Assembly (NCBI GenBank): GCA_020746105.1
Contig: CM036636.1
Coordinates: 5,394,001 to 5,458,000 of the forward strand
Length of the DNA: 64,000 bases
Source of the DNA: Trogon surrucura
Taxonomy: Eukaryota; Chordata; Aves; Trogoniformes; Trogonidae
Direction of reading: 5' to 3'
Positions 50,895-61,670 of the stretch are shown piece by piece (positions within the stretch are counted from its first letter, which is position 1; each line of letters begins with the position of its first letter). Made by a program: the position numbers and the translations under genes. The notes beneath the pieces are model-generated. The model had not been told where the DNA came from, did no database searches, and worked only from the letters and a program-made list of their open reading frames with translations.

Positions 50895-51240
50895 TGAGCC
50901 GCTCTTTCCCAGCGCTGAAGCCCGCAGCAGCCCCGCGCTGCCCCAGCCTGGCCCCGAGCGGCACCTGCCGGCCCCAGCCCAGCCCCAGCCCCGGCGGCCG
51001 CAGGGCGAGCGCAGCGCAGCCCCCCGGGCTCCGGGCAGGGAGGACAAGGGTGACCCCCAGCCCGTCCCACGGCGGGAGCTGCCTTGGCAGGGCCCGGGCG
51101 GCGTCCCGGCAGGGGCGGGCGGTGTTTGCTCACCCCGCGGTGCTTCCCCTTCCCGGCAGCGGCCGGGGCCGAAGGACCCCCCCCGACCATGGCCACGGCC
51201 ACTGTGGAAACACCTGAAAATCGGGCTGGGCCGGGGCTGT
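50895..51240. other. CpG-rich GC-rich patch
   Basis: About 350 bp, clearly more GC- and CpG-rich than its surroundings, directly after the purine tract. Could be a CpG island promoter or simply GC-rich repeat flank. No coding exon recognised. Confidence 0.5.
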
Positions 51241-51760
51241 GACTGTGTCTCACATGAGCTAACCCGGCCTGAAACACGCTGTTCGCCTCGGGGAAAAGCA
51301 AACACCTTCAATAAATAAATCAATGCACTTAATTATGAGGCGGGAGCAGGAAGAGATGGAAGACACAGATAAATGGAGAGATTCTACATCTAAAGAGGTG
51401 GTTTATTGGTTTTGTTAAAAGCTTGTCGTTTCCCTCCCTTGTACCCTCCTCTCCCCACCCCAGGATCTATTAAACAAGTCTCTGTCTCTTCCAGGTATTT
51501 TAGGTCACTTAAAATAATCAGCTCCATATGTTATCGGCATCTGCACTTTATCACTGCAAGGCTGGGCTGGGATAAGCTGCAACGGTACCGCAAACGGGGA
51601 GCTCGGCCAGAAAGGGCAAAACCCCCAAATTTCATGGCTTAAGGGATCCCACAGAGCTGCTGTCGGGGTAGCTCCGGCACCAGAGCAGGACAGCAGCATT
51701 GCAGGGATGAGGAGGGAGATGGTGGCCGGTTTGGTTTTTAAATGGTGTGGCTTGTCAAAA

Positions 51761-52260
51761 CCCAGAACAGTTTGGGTCGGAAGGAATCTTTCAAGTCCAT
51801 CTGGTCCACCCCACCCCGCAAAGAGCAGGGGCATCTTTAACTAGATCAGGTTGCTCAGAGCCTCATCCAACCTGACCTTGAATGTTTCCAGGGATGGGGC
51901 TTCTACCACCTCTCTGGGTAACTTGTGCCAGTGTTACACCACCCTCATTGTACAAAATTTCATATATCGAGTACAAATCTACCCACTTTTACTTTAAAAC
52001 AATTACCCCTTGGCCTATACAACAGGTCCTGCTAAAAATTCTGTCCCATCACTTTTATAAGCCCCTTTAAGTAAGGAAAGGCTGCAGTAAAGTCTCCCTG
52101 GAGTCTTCTCTTCTCTGGGCTGAACAACCTCAACCCTCAACCTGTTCTCACAGCAGAGCTGCTCCAGCCCTCAGACCATTTCTGTACCCCTCCTCTGGAC
52201 CTGCTCCAAGAATTCTATGTCTTCCCTGTGCCGAGGACTTCCCTCTCACATGGGGTCCAG
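51761..52260 (-). mobile_element. CR1 LINE fragment, antisense
   Basis: The + strand reads the complement of the CR1 3' region: ...TTTGGGTCGGAAGGAATCTT, then GGTTGCTCAGAGCCTCATCC, GGGATGGGGCTTCTACCACC and GGACCTGCTCC blocks in the expected order. The 3' end lies at about 51761 on the minus strand. Lacks ORF2 coding capacity. Confidence 0.9.
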
Positions 52261-52712
52261 TCCTGCTGTGCACATCGACCTGCAGAGCCCTCCTCACCGA
52301 CACGATCCTCATCCTGTCCACCTCCCCCAAGAGCACACATGAACCCCAGGGCCAGCCCCGTGCCCCAGCGAGGAGCAGACCTGAAGCCCTTGAGCAGCCG
52401 CCACCCCACCCTCATCATGGGGATCTGTTGCCCGGTGGAGGGAAACCACATCCCAGCACCATCCAGTGCCCCCCAGGCCTCCAAACACACCTGGGGCCAA
52501 CCAGGCACCCAAAAAATTAATTGCAATTTCCGAGAACAAAAGCCTGTATTGGTGAAACCTGAGATTCGGTTGGGTTTTGTGGTTTTTTTTTCATCTTTCC
52601 TGCTTTTGCAAGTTTAATTTCCTCCACCTGCTATTGCTTCATGCCTGAGCAAACACCCCAGCTGCTGAACAAGCACGTTGGGGCTGGGGAAGTCCAGCTT
52701 TGCAGGCAGCTG

Positions 52713-52720
52713 TATATAAG
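52713..52720 (+). promoter_or_regulatory. ORM1: TATA box of the first lipocalin gene
   Basis: TATATAAG lies 65 bp before the ATG at 52778, which puts the likely transcription start near 52745 and gives a 5' UTR of about 30-35 bases. Confidence 0.8.
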
Positions 52721-52777
52721 GCAGAAAGCTGAGCTACATCCCGTCAATACAGGAGCATCCTCTCAGCCAGCCGGGCA

Positions 52778-52888
52778 ATGCTGGGCTCTCTCACCCTCCT
52801 CCTGGCTCTGCCACTCGCCCTCGCCAGCGACCCCACCAACTGCACCCAGCTCGTCCCGATCACCTTCGACAATGCCACCGTCCCTCGG
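52778..52888 (+). CDS. ORM1: ORM1 exon 1
   Basis: 37 codons: signal peptide, Cys22 and two sequons (NCT, NAT). Donor CGG|gtaagc. Confidence 0.92.
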
Positions 52889-55060
52889 GTAAGCCCTGCC
52901 CTCAGCTCAGCTCCCATTCTCGCCTTTCCTATCGGCATCACCAGGCTTTTTAAGAGTGCAGGAGGAGGTTATTAACCTAATTGCAGCTCAACGCTCTCAC
53001 TGCCTGTCTGTGCTTACTGTCCTTAAAAAAAAAAAAAAAAAAAACCAAGGAAGCCTGCTGCACAGGAACAGGAGTCCCGCAGAGGAAGGGGTGAAGCCCT
53101 GCAGCTCTGCACCCATAACCTCATACGAAAATGCCCTCAGGGGTGGGGGGGCTCCTGCTTCCATCTCCCTATCCAAACCAGGCTGGGCAGCACCATCCCC
53201 AACACTTCGTCACTCTATTTTAAGTTCTCCCAGTGATGGACACTCGGGTCACGAGTCTCCATCCACAAAACCATAAACAGTGTTTAGTCCCTCAGGGACG
53301 TTTAACGGGAGCAAAGCCACGAGAGCCGGGCACAGGGCAGGAGGGGTGCGACCGCAGAAACAAGCTGGGAGCTGGAGCAGTGTCTTAGCAGGCAGGGGAC
53401 AAAACCAGGAGCCCCTTGGCTGTCCCAGATCCTGCCCGGGGTGGTCACCTCATGGGGGGCTCATGGCAGAGCACAGCATTGGCTTTTGTTCATGTGCCTC
53501 CCACGGGTGATGCCAGCACGGGCCAATCCCCCCAAGCCCTCCCTGCTCCCCTCGTCTCCGCAGCTCCTGGGACAGTGGGTTTACATCGCCGGCGTCTCCC
53601 GGTACGGACCTCACGTGGAAGAGATGAAGACGGTGAGACACGCGGTTTTTACCTTCACTCCCAGCAGCCACGAGGATGAACTCAACGTCACCGAAATCAT
53701 GCGGCTGTAAGGGCGGGGATTTTCCCCCTTACCCAGCTCCCCCATCCCCAGGGGCATTTCCACCTGCTGCTGACCCCCTTGTACACGTTTGGGGCTGGAA
53801 AGCAGCTACACCAAATTGATTTAAGCTCTGCAGAGTGCTGAATCCCTCGGGTTTGGTTGCGACAGTTTGTGGGGAAGGATATTTGCTCCACCTGCCCTCT
53901 CTGCCCCACAGGAATGAGACGTGTGTGGTGAGGAACACCAGCAAGATCCATGTCTTTTGGCACAACTCCACCCTGGCACACGGTAAAGCCTCAGCACAAT
54001 GACAGAAAGTGGAGGGGGGACAGGGGGAACACACACCACAGCTGCACGTTGCACCCTCCCTCTTCAGCCCCCTGATATTTGGCACCCTGAGCCCCCAGCA
54101 CCAGCCCATTTTACAACTTAAAATACGTCTGGAGGCAGGGAGAATAAAAGCTTTTGTGCCCTGTGCAATGGGCCCAGCAGCAGTGTGGAGCCAGACTGGT
54201 CCCCACTGGGATGAGTCTCCCAGGTCAGGGGGATGAGCAGCCCCCACTGCTGCCAGTGCTGCCCAGGGTGAGCCCCAGCGCGGGGTAACTGTTGCCAAGG
54301 GGGCGACCCCACTCTCCCTGTGTCCTTCAGTCGAGGGCCAAGTGGCTTCCACAGCCAAGCTGATGCAAAGCAACACGGACCTGCTGATCCTGAGGCATCT
54401 CAACGACAACGTCCCAACTCTGAGCATCTCAGGTGAGTGGCTGCTGCCCGAGATCCGTGGGGCAGGGACACATCGGTGGGCACAGGCATCCCCATCCCTC
54501 ACAGGCAGGGCACGAAGCCTCTTCCCCTGATGCAGGAAGGGGAAAGATGGGGGTGGGCGGGCATGGAGCTCCCCATCCACACTACGGGGATCACAAGGAG
54601 GAAAGCAACACTTAAAACTCCCTTTTTTTTTTTTTCCTCTCCTCTTTCTCTTTTGGCCCTGTTTCTCCAACAGCACGGACAGCCAACCTGACCAAGGAGC
54701 AGACAGAGGAGTTCAAAGCCCACCTGCACTGCCTGGGCTTCACCGAGGAGGATGTTATTTCCACTTCTGAAGAGGTCTGAAACCCTGCCCAGGGTGGGCG
54801 AGCCCTAACCCAGGCCAGGCCCTGCCACCACCTGGGATGGGGCTTTGCGGGGGGTGGGGGGTAAGATTGGTTCCCCACTGTGGCTGCCCCTCTGTGCGTC
54901 CCCTCTTCTCCCCAAGCATCCACCCCAGCCATTCCCAGCTCTTCAAGCAGTTTTGGGGCAAAGGGGCACCAACAGCCACTCTCCTCCTCTCTGGCAGAAC
55001 GCCTGTCCCCAGTCCGAGGAGAAGACGGGCGAAGGTGATGTGGAGCCACCACCGGAGTAA
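52778..55060 (+). CDS. ORM1: Alpha-1-acid glycoprotein / ovoglycoprotein-type lipocalin (6 exons, 196 aa)
   Basis: Secreted lipocalin that binds hydrophobic ligands in plasma or egg white. Exons 52778-52888, 53564-53706, 53912-53982, 54331-54432, 54674-54774 and 54998-55060 join into 196 codons with intron phases 0,2,1,1,0, the lipocalin pattern. Residues 1-17 form a signal peptide (MLGSLTLLLALPLALAS). The lipocalin G-x-W motif is LLGQWVYIAG (G40, W42). Cysteines 22, 89, 162 and 179 match the orosomucoid pattern of two disulfides (C5-C147, C72-C164 in mature human protein). Seven N-glycosylation sequons (N21, 32, 78, 86, 93, 103, 147) fit a heavily glycosylated protein. TATA box upstream, AATAAA at 55220. 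The last donor (GAG|gtctga) is weak. Neighbouring COL27A1 supports orthology. Whether it is plasma orosomucoid or egg-white ovoglycoprotein cannot be told from sequence. Confidence 0.9.
53564..53706 (+). CDS. ORM1: ORM1 exon 2
   Basis: 143 bp with the G-x-W lipocalin motif, EEMKTVRHAVFTFTPSS and ELNVTEIMR. Acceptor GTCTCCGCAG, donor CT|gtaagg (phase 2). Confidence 0.92.
53912..53982 (+). CDS. ORM1: ORM1 exon 3
   Basis: 71 bp: NETCVVRNTSKIHVFWHNST with Cys89 and three sequons. Acceptor GCCCCACAG, donor ACG|gtaaag. Confidence 0.9.
54331..54432 (+). CDS. ORM1: ORM1 exon 4
   Basis: 102 bp: EGQVASTAKLMQSNTDLLIL, then RHLNDNVPTLSIS. Acceptor TGTCCTTCAG, donor CAG|gtgagt. Confidence 0.9.
54674..54774 (+). 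CDS. ORM1: ORM1 exon 5
   Basis: 101 bp: RTANLTKEQTEEFKAHLHCL, then GFTEEDVISTSEE with Cys162. Donor GAG|gtctga. Failure to splice gives GTC TGA, a stop two codons later. Confidence 0.85.
54998..55060 (+). CDS. ORM1: ORM1 exon 6
   Basis: 20 codons plus TAA: NACPQSEEKTGEGDVEPPPE. Carries Cys179, the expected partner of Cys89, which argues that this exon is used. Acceptor CTCTCTGGCAG. Confidence 0.85.
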   Translation, partial: NACPQSEEKTGEGDVEPPPE

Positions 55061-55219
55061 TCCCTGGGGCTGGCTTGGCCACTCCAGCCTCATCCTCCTC
55101 CAGCCCCTCCACAGGGACATCCCTGCCTGCCGGTCCCAGCTGGGCTCAGCCTCAGGAGTTTCAATCGAGGTTTTTTTCCTCCCAAATGACACAGTCTCCA
55201 TGTTCTCACTCAGACCTGA

Positions 55220-55225
55220 AATAAA
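55220..55225 (+). terminator. ORM1: ORM1 poly(A) signal
   Basis: AATAAA 160 bp after the stop codon, followed by CATGTTACAACC. Confidence 0.8.
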
Positions 55226-56159
55226 TCCTCATGTTACAACCTCCTGCCGCTCCTGCAGCCTCCTTGTTGGGAGCACGGGCAGGACCTGCCTGCCCTGCCC
55301 ACGATGTCACATCCCCAAACCCTCTGAGCCCCGACCCTGTGGGGAGATGCACAACCCTCCCCGACCCCCTCGGGTCTCCTCCACGGCGACTGAAACCAGA
55401 CAAGGCGGCTTTAGCACCCAAATATCCCATCCTGAGTTTTCGAGAAGGGGTCACAGCAGGGTGGGGTGACACGGGGTAGCATTATGCCTTCCCCTCTCTC
55501 TGGGGAGAGGATGGGAAAAATCATCACTCAGGGCCAGACCAAGGGACTCAGGGAGTCTCAGCTACCGGAGAGTAACAGGCAAACAGAAAGAAACTCAGAA
55601 AAGCAGGTCCTGTCCTGCCCAGCAGCACAGGGACGGCAGCAGGATGGGGGGGTCAGGGGAAGCTGCTGCAGGGGATGCCTCCAGCAGGACAGGGGTGACA
55701 TTCTGGGACCCCCAGTCCCTTTTTATGGCCTGTTCTGGCAAGGAAGCAAAATCACCTTCCTGCCCAGGAAGAAGGCGGCTCTTTGAAGCCCCCCCCAATT
55801 TGGGTGGGAGGTGCACCCCAGCCATGGCAGCTTGGGAAGGCTGTATGGTGCCTCAGCAAGAGGCGACTATGTGGGGAACAAACCGAGCAAATTCAGTGCA
55901 GATTTCATTTGTAAGTGCATCACCCCCATCATGCCAAGGGCCTGCAGCTGAGGTCGGGGAAATGCTGAGCTCAGGGCCAGGCACGTGGCTCTTTTCTGGG
56001 CAACGTCCCCAAAAGGTGCTGGTTGCATCACCAGCATGGAGCTGGCAGCCCCTGGCACGTCCCATTCCCCTCCCCTCACAGGGCTGCAAAACAAACAGCC
56101 GAGCCAACGTGTCCATCTGTCCGTCCCAGCCTTCGCTTGCTCCTCGCGTTAGGGGAGCC
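55226..56159. other. Intergenic spacer between the two lipocalin genes
   Basis: About 0.9 kb. No TATA box was found in the last 120 bp before the second gene's ATG, and no repeat or exon is recognised. Confidence 0.5.
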
Positions 56160-56261
56160 ATGGCTGGGGTCGCCGCCGTCCTCAGCCTCGCGGCGCTGCT
56201 GCCTGTCGCCGCCGCCTTCCCCTGCGGAGCCCCGCACTCGGACAACACCACGGCGTCAAAG
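56160..56261 (+). CDS. ORM-like gene 2, exon 1
   Basis: 34 codons: signal peptide then FPCGAPHSDNTTASK. Donor AAG|gtagga. Confidence 0.82.
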
Positions 56262-59200
56262 GTAGGAGAGACCCCAGCCCCGTGGGGCTGCCCCACTCCT
56301 ACAACGAGTTTGTGGGCGCTCTGCTAAGCCTCACCGTCCCCTGGGAAAGTAGAAAACTTCCCTCACTGCGTCCCACCCCCCCCAGCACATCTGCCGAGGT
56401 GCCCTCTGTAAAACATCTGCAACAGGCAGGAAACGCTCCTTTTCCTCGTATTAACCAGAACTCAAAACGAGGGGGGCTGACTGGGTATTTTTTGGTGCAA
56501 ACCCCCCACGGCAGCTCAGGGTCGTCCCAGTCCTGCCCCTCCCATCTCCCCAATGTTTGCACAGGTTTCATTTTCTTCCTGAAATCCCTTCCCCAGAGCT
56601 CTCCCTGCAAACCTGAAAGCTCTCACTCCCTGCCCCTCTCTCCCCACAGCTGCTGGGGACGTGGCTGTACGTGGCCGGGGCCGCCCAGTTTCCCCAGCAC
56701 GTCCTGGAGATGCTGCTCATCGACCACGGCCACCTCGACGTGGAGCCCTGCACCAGCGAGCAGGAGCTGCTCGTCACCCAGCGCGTGGCCCTGTAAGGCG
56801 CAGCCCGCGGGTCTCTGCCCCAACCCACCCCAGCACAAGATCTGAGCGCAGTTTCAGACCGGTTTTCTCAACGAGAGAGTCTCTCCTGGCTGCTCCCTGC
56901 ATATTCGCCCATCCCTTCTCTTCCTCACCTCTTCTTTCATTTATTTAATTCAACAGCTCCCAGGTTTAGGTAGATTTTGCAGGGTGCAGAGGTCCTACAG
57001 GCATGGATGCTGCAGGACACAGGAAGGAAGACCTCTCCAGAGGAGAAGAGCTCTCCAGAGGTCCCTGTGCTGTGGCTGCTACCTCTGCGGGGCACCAAGA
57101 GCCGTTTCCCGCAGGGTCAGACTTTAAGGGGATGAATTGCTCTGTGGCTTAATTTTAACAGTGAGAGCAATTAACCCCCAGAGGAGCTGGCACGTGCCCC
57201 ATGCAGTGCAAGGGCTGAGTCAAGGGCTTTGGGGGTCCTTTCAAGCCCTGAGTGTCACCCCAACCCCTCTCTTTGTCTTTCTCCAGGGGGGACCAATGTC
57301 TCACCAACAATTCAACTTACTTCGAAATCACTGCCGGTAACACCACGCTGGTGAAGCACGGTGAGCAGCACCGGCGGGGTTATCACCCACTCTGGTTTTC
57401 AGACAGGCTGAGACATACAAAGGGCACATGTCTATATCTCACATCATCTGATGTATTTTTATTCCCGAGTCACTTTGTTTGTTTGAAGCCTCGGTGGTCT
57501 CCAAACAGCTCCCAAGGGCTGGGGCACCCCAAGCTGTCCCTTCTCCTGGGGTACCCTGGGGGTTGCAGCTCCACCATCGAGCACCAAACCCTCCTATGCT
57601 GGGAGAAAGGAGCAAACCTGTTCCCATCCCCATAGGAGAAGACCACCTCACATTTCAAATTAATGACTTGAGGAGAGGAGATGGTTTATTGCTGCTGCAG
57701 CACTAAAAATCTGAATATTTTGGCTGTTTCCAACCCTGACTCTGTTCTCTCAAAGCCAAGACCCAGCAAACCGTGGGGATGCTGATGAACCTCAGCTCTG
57801 AAGATGTTTTACTCATCCAATACGAATTGCAGAGGGAAAGGACTTATTTGGGACTGTATCTCTACGGTATGCAAACCCCATCCTAAAGTAACTTAAAGCT
57901 GTCATGGGCCCCCAAAACATGCACATAAAATTGCCAGTTAAACCATGCAGCACCTTGGTTTCACCCACAATCAGTGATTTTCCTCAGACCGCTGCTCCAG
58001 AGGTCACAGGAGTGTTTACAACTCCCGTTAAAACTTAAATCTCTTGGCAAAGCAGAAAAAGTTAAAGAGAAAACCCGCTTACACCACCAGTGTTCAAAGA
58101 ACGGGAACCAAATACAATTCAGCATCGTTATCATTGTAAAATCTCAATATTTTTCAAAACAACCATGATTTTTCGGTACTTACCTCCCAGGGCAGAGCAC
58201 GTGGCTTTGCAGTACCAGCACAGGCAAAGCAGATCAGATCTACTCACAACTCCATAAAGCGGCATTTTAGACCTTGTTAACGTTTCCTGTCGCCCTTCCA
58301 AGCTGCAAAAGAGTGGCTTAAGAGTTTGGAGACAAGCATAGAAATCTGCCCCCCATACGCAGCCTCAGCCGCTCCCAATGCCCCAGGGGCATCAGACTGT
58401 CCTGCAACCCCTTACAGCCGACAGGACCAGAGCTGATTGGGGAGAGGGTGAAAAACAAACATGCTTGAGGTTGATTTTCTTCAGGGAGGGTGAGAGACCC
58501 CAGCAAGCATTGGTGGGAGGAACAAAGGGCGGCAGCAAGGGCAGGAACATGGGCATGGAGGGCTGTGCGGAAGCCACCGGTCCACTTTTTCACGCCTGGC
58601 AAACGCGTCTCATTTTCCAGCCCGAAACCTGAGCGTGAGCACAGCCCAGCGGGACGAGTTTGAGCTTCACGCCAAGCGCCTGGGGCTGAGCCAAGAGGAG
58701 ATCGTGTACGCGCCGTGGAGAACGGTACGGGGCCGCTCGCTCGTGGGCGAGGGTCGGCAGAGCTACCGCGGCCCCCGCCCTGGATGCCAAAGCCCTGGGG
58801 GCTGTAGACACCAAACTAAGGTCTTGGAGAGGCATTTTTCAAGGTGGTGGAAATAACTTAGGGAACTAAACAAGCACAGGTTACGTCGACAGAGACAGTG
58901 GCTTAAAATACACACACCAGTTCTTTTAGAACAGGTTCAGGGGAACTGGGGATCAGGAGACAGGCGCAGGTCGAAACCCTCATGGAGGGCAGGGGCAGGT
59001 CTCCCCGTTAGGCAATGAGCAGCATCAGGGAGGGAGGGCTCAGCTTCCCCACATTAACAGCTGGATCGTGTTTAAGTTTGGGTGAGACAAATTGCATTCA
59101 GAGAAAGCCAAGACAAGTGGAATCAGACAGAACTGTCCTTACACGCCTTGGCATGATCACTATTAGCAGGAAAAGGTTTCATGCCTGGCTGAGGGGCAGG

Positions 59201-59808
59201 ACACGACACCTGAGGAGTGAAATGAAACCAATTAAACAAACGCAGTGAGGATTTGCGGGACTTTTGTTGTCAGGCTGAAAGAAATGGGTGTGAGCAGAGC
59301 ACCAGAGCAGAGACTCGCGTACCCCTGCGTCAGCCCAAGGCATTAGCAGAACTTAAATCATTAAGTTCCTGGGTAGCACAACTTTTTTACTTGTTTCTCA
59401 AAAAGTCTGAATGCCCCTTTCCTTCAAATCACACTTGCTGACCCCCCCATCATAGCACAGCTTTGCTCCAGAAACCTGGGGTGTTCTTTAAAGTGCAGCT
59501 GTGGAAAACAGCACCGGCAGCAGCCCCACAGCTGGGCAAGTGGAACCTGTGATCGGGGCAGGGCACAGCTCCTCTAGGCCCTCTTAGATGATAATCAGAT
59601 AAAAAGGAAGAAGAAAAATCGTTCTTTCTTTGGTAAGTTCTCTCCTGATGGTGCACTGGCAGTTTTACTTATCCCATTATTGTTTTGGAAGGAGCTGTGT
59701 CAGATGGAAGACATCAAAAAAGGAAACAGCACGTGCACGGAGCCCGTGGCCACGGTCACCGCGTCGCCTTCTGCAGGCACCCCCCAGCCCAGGAGCGTGG
59801 GTGACTAA
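56160..59808 (+). CDS. Diverged alpha-1-acid glycoprotein-like lipocalin (6 exons, 216 aa)
   Basis: Tandem paralogue of the preceding gene. Exons 56160-56261, 56650-56792, 57287-57360, 57756-57866, 58621-58724 and 59692-59808 join into 216 codons with the same phases (0,2,1,1,0) and an exon 2 of identical length (143 bp). Signal peptide MAGVAAVLSLAALLPVAAA, G-x-W motif LLGTWLYVAG (G37, W39), about six or seven sequons (N29, 89/90, 100, 118, 146, 190). Cysteines are 22, 68, 86, 181 and 193: the 86-181 pair is kept, but the partner of Cys22 in the AGP fold (position of C162 in the neighbour) has become Lys/Arg, and Cys68 and Cys193 are new. The last exon is longer and Ser/Thr/Pro-rich. The start is chosen for signal peptide and Kozak context (GAGCCATGG). 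Secretion and ligand binding are inferred from the family; the true ligand is unknown. Confidence 0.82.
56650..56792 (+). CDS. ORM-like gene 2, exon 2
   Basis: 143 bp, LLGTWLYVAGAAQFPQHVLE, then HLDVEPCTSEQELLVTQR. GC-rich. Acceptor TCTCCCCACAG, donor CT|gtaagg as in the neighbour. Confidence 0.85.
57287..57360 (+). CDS. ORM-like gene 2, exon 3
   Basis: 74 bp: GDQCLTNNSTYFEITAGNTT then LVKH, with Cys86. Acceptor CTTTCTCCAG, donor ACG|gtgagc. Confidence 0.85.
57756..57866 (+). CDS. ORM-like gene 2, exon 4
   Basis: 111 bp: KTQQTVGMLMNLSSEDVLLI then QYELQRERTYLGLYLY. Acceptor TCTCTCAAAG, donor ACG|gtatgc. Confidence 0.82.
58621..58724 (+). CDS. ORM-like gene 2, exon 5
   Basis: 104 bp: RNLSVSTAQRDEFELHAKRL then GLSQEEIVYAPWRT. 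Aligns with exon 5 of the first gene, with the cysteine replaced. Acceptor CATTTTCCAG, donor ACG|gtacgg. Confidence 0.85.
59692..59808 (+). CDS. ORM-like gene 2, exon 6
   Basis: 38 codons plus TAA: ELCQMEDIKKGNSTCTEPVA then a Thr/Ser/Pro tail ending RSVGD. Acceptor ATTGTTTTGGAAG is moderate. ELC lines up with NAC of the first gene. Confidence 0.75.
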   Translation, partial: ELCQMEDIKKGNSTCTEPVATVTASPSAGTPQPRSVGD

Positions 59809-59821
59809 CCCCGCGTTGGGC

Positions 59822-59827
59822 AATAAA
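59822..59827 (+). terminator. ORM-like gene 2 poly(A) signal
   Basis: AATAAA only 14 bp after the stop codon, followed by TGTCTTGCTC. Very short 3' UTR, which supports the chosen last exon. Confidence 0.8.
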
Positions 59828-59849
59828 TGTCTTGCTCAAACTCATGTAT

Positions 59850-61670
59850 TTTGTGGCTGATATGTTGAAGAGCAGGGGCTCTGAAGCAAGATTTGCGGGA
59901 AGAAACTGAACTCCCAGTCCTCCCTGTGTGTCATTCAGGTAGTAGCTGGGACAAGGCAACCGTACGCAACGAGGGATGGAAGACAAGGGGACACGTGGGA
60001 GTTTTTTTGGTGCCGACTCAGTTCGCTCAGCTTCACCCCCAGCTCGCCTGAAAACTTCACTAAAAAAAAAAATAATCATTACTTAAATGAAGCAGTACTA
60101 GAAGCTAACCAGAAGAGGGCAATCATTAGCTATGCTAAATGAGGGCACAAGGACTTTGAGAAGTAACTGGAATATATAGAAAGCCAGAAACTTCTCTTTG
60201 ACTGTATAGTCAAAAGAGGCAGAGTGTGCTTAGCTGGGAGCTAAACCAGACCTGTCTGACAGCAGCTTGACTGCCAGACCCAGCCCATCTGGGGCAGATG
60301 TTTCTGCTCAAAGCCTTTGGACTGGGCCAGAGCTCCCCGATAACACTCATTCGAGGTTTGCAACACGCCACGACTACACCCGACAAGTCACCCTCCTGCC
60401 AGAGAGGGAGGGGGGTGCTAACCCAGCCCAGGCTGGATTTTTACTTCCCCAGAGGGGAAAAAAAAAGGTCAATGTTTCCTTATTTCCCAATAAGCTCAGC
60501 ACTCTGCGGGCAAGAAGCTCCAAGTGCCAAGATTCACTGTGCACTCAGCGCATCCCTGTGCTTGTGGCACCTCACGCAGCCCCTGTCACACCCCCAGCCC
60601 CAAAGGGAGGAAAGCACTGTCACTCTGGGCTTGTGAAAGGGGAGGGGAGTTTATAAAGAGACTGCTTTTTGCTGCGTGTCTGGAGAGTAATTCAGCCTCA
60701 GCTCTGAAGAGCAATTTACCTAGTAATTAAGTACTGAAAATATCTCTCTTCCTTAAAAAGGAAGAAAAGGAGAAAAGCTGGAGGGAACACAATGAAGAAG
60801 CGAGCCCTGTTCCTCCCTCTGCAGCACAGGGCTGCCCCGTCCCTGCATGGCAGCGTTTCAGTTTTGGTGCTGAGCCTTTGGCAGCCTTCCTGCAGCAAAA
60901 ATTGAATTTCACTAAAAGTTGAATACAGTCAATTTCCCTCCTGGGTCTCAGGGCACAAGTACCTGGTCAGCCCTTGCTTCAGACACATCTTTACCTGCTC
61001 GTGACATAAAATGTAACCCCCCCCATCTCGAGGAGAGAGTTACAGGGTAGGAGAGCACGGTGGAGCGGGGCTGCTGGCAGCAGCCTCGAGTGATGAGGTC
61101 CAGAGTGATGATAAACTCTCAGCTGACACTGCCAGAGAGCAGTGGCTCGGATTACTGCGACCCAGACTTCATGAGGAGATTTAACGCCGAATAAAAGCCT
61201 TGAATTACAGAGACACAGGCAACCAACAAACCCAGCCTGGCCCCTGCAGCAAGTTCTGTTACCCAAATCAGAGGCCACCTGCTCCTGAATCGCCCTCCAG
61301 GATAGCTGGAAGCCTTTCTTTTGAAAAACCTAAACTCCAGGTTCCTTCGAGGGCATAACTGGACTGCAGAGTTCGCAGCTTTTCTGGGAAACTCACTTCT
61401 CTGCACAGTTACAAACCCTGCAGGGATGAGTGAAGTCCAGCAACACTAGAAACATGTTAACAGTATTGGAACATCCCCAGCTCATCACTACCATCATCAG
61501 CCTGGATCTCAGGTTTGCTGGTTTTGCCTTTAAGAATTCTGCTCTCTCAGGTCCTCACAGGGAGAATCCTTCCCAGGGTCAGTGTCCTTGGTGAGAATCA
61601 TCCCAGGAAAAGTCTGGCCACAAACAGCACCAACAAACCACACCGGGAAAGAGACGCAGACACGTGGTAT
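59850..61670. other. Intergenic region
   Basis: No exon or named repeat recognised. Confidence 0.5.

Noticed and set aside
49818-51323. Minus-strand frames up to 486 codons and a + frame of 209 codons over the purine tract
   Set aside because: Low-complexity translation of (AGAGG)n/(AAAAG)n; no domain.
53729-54676. 315-codon antisense frame over the ORM1 introns and exons
   Set aside because: Shadow of GC-rich coding sequence on the other strand.
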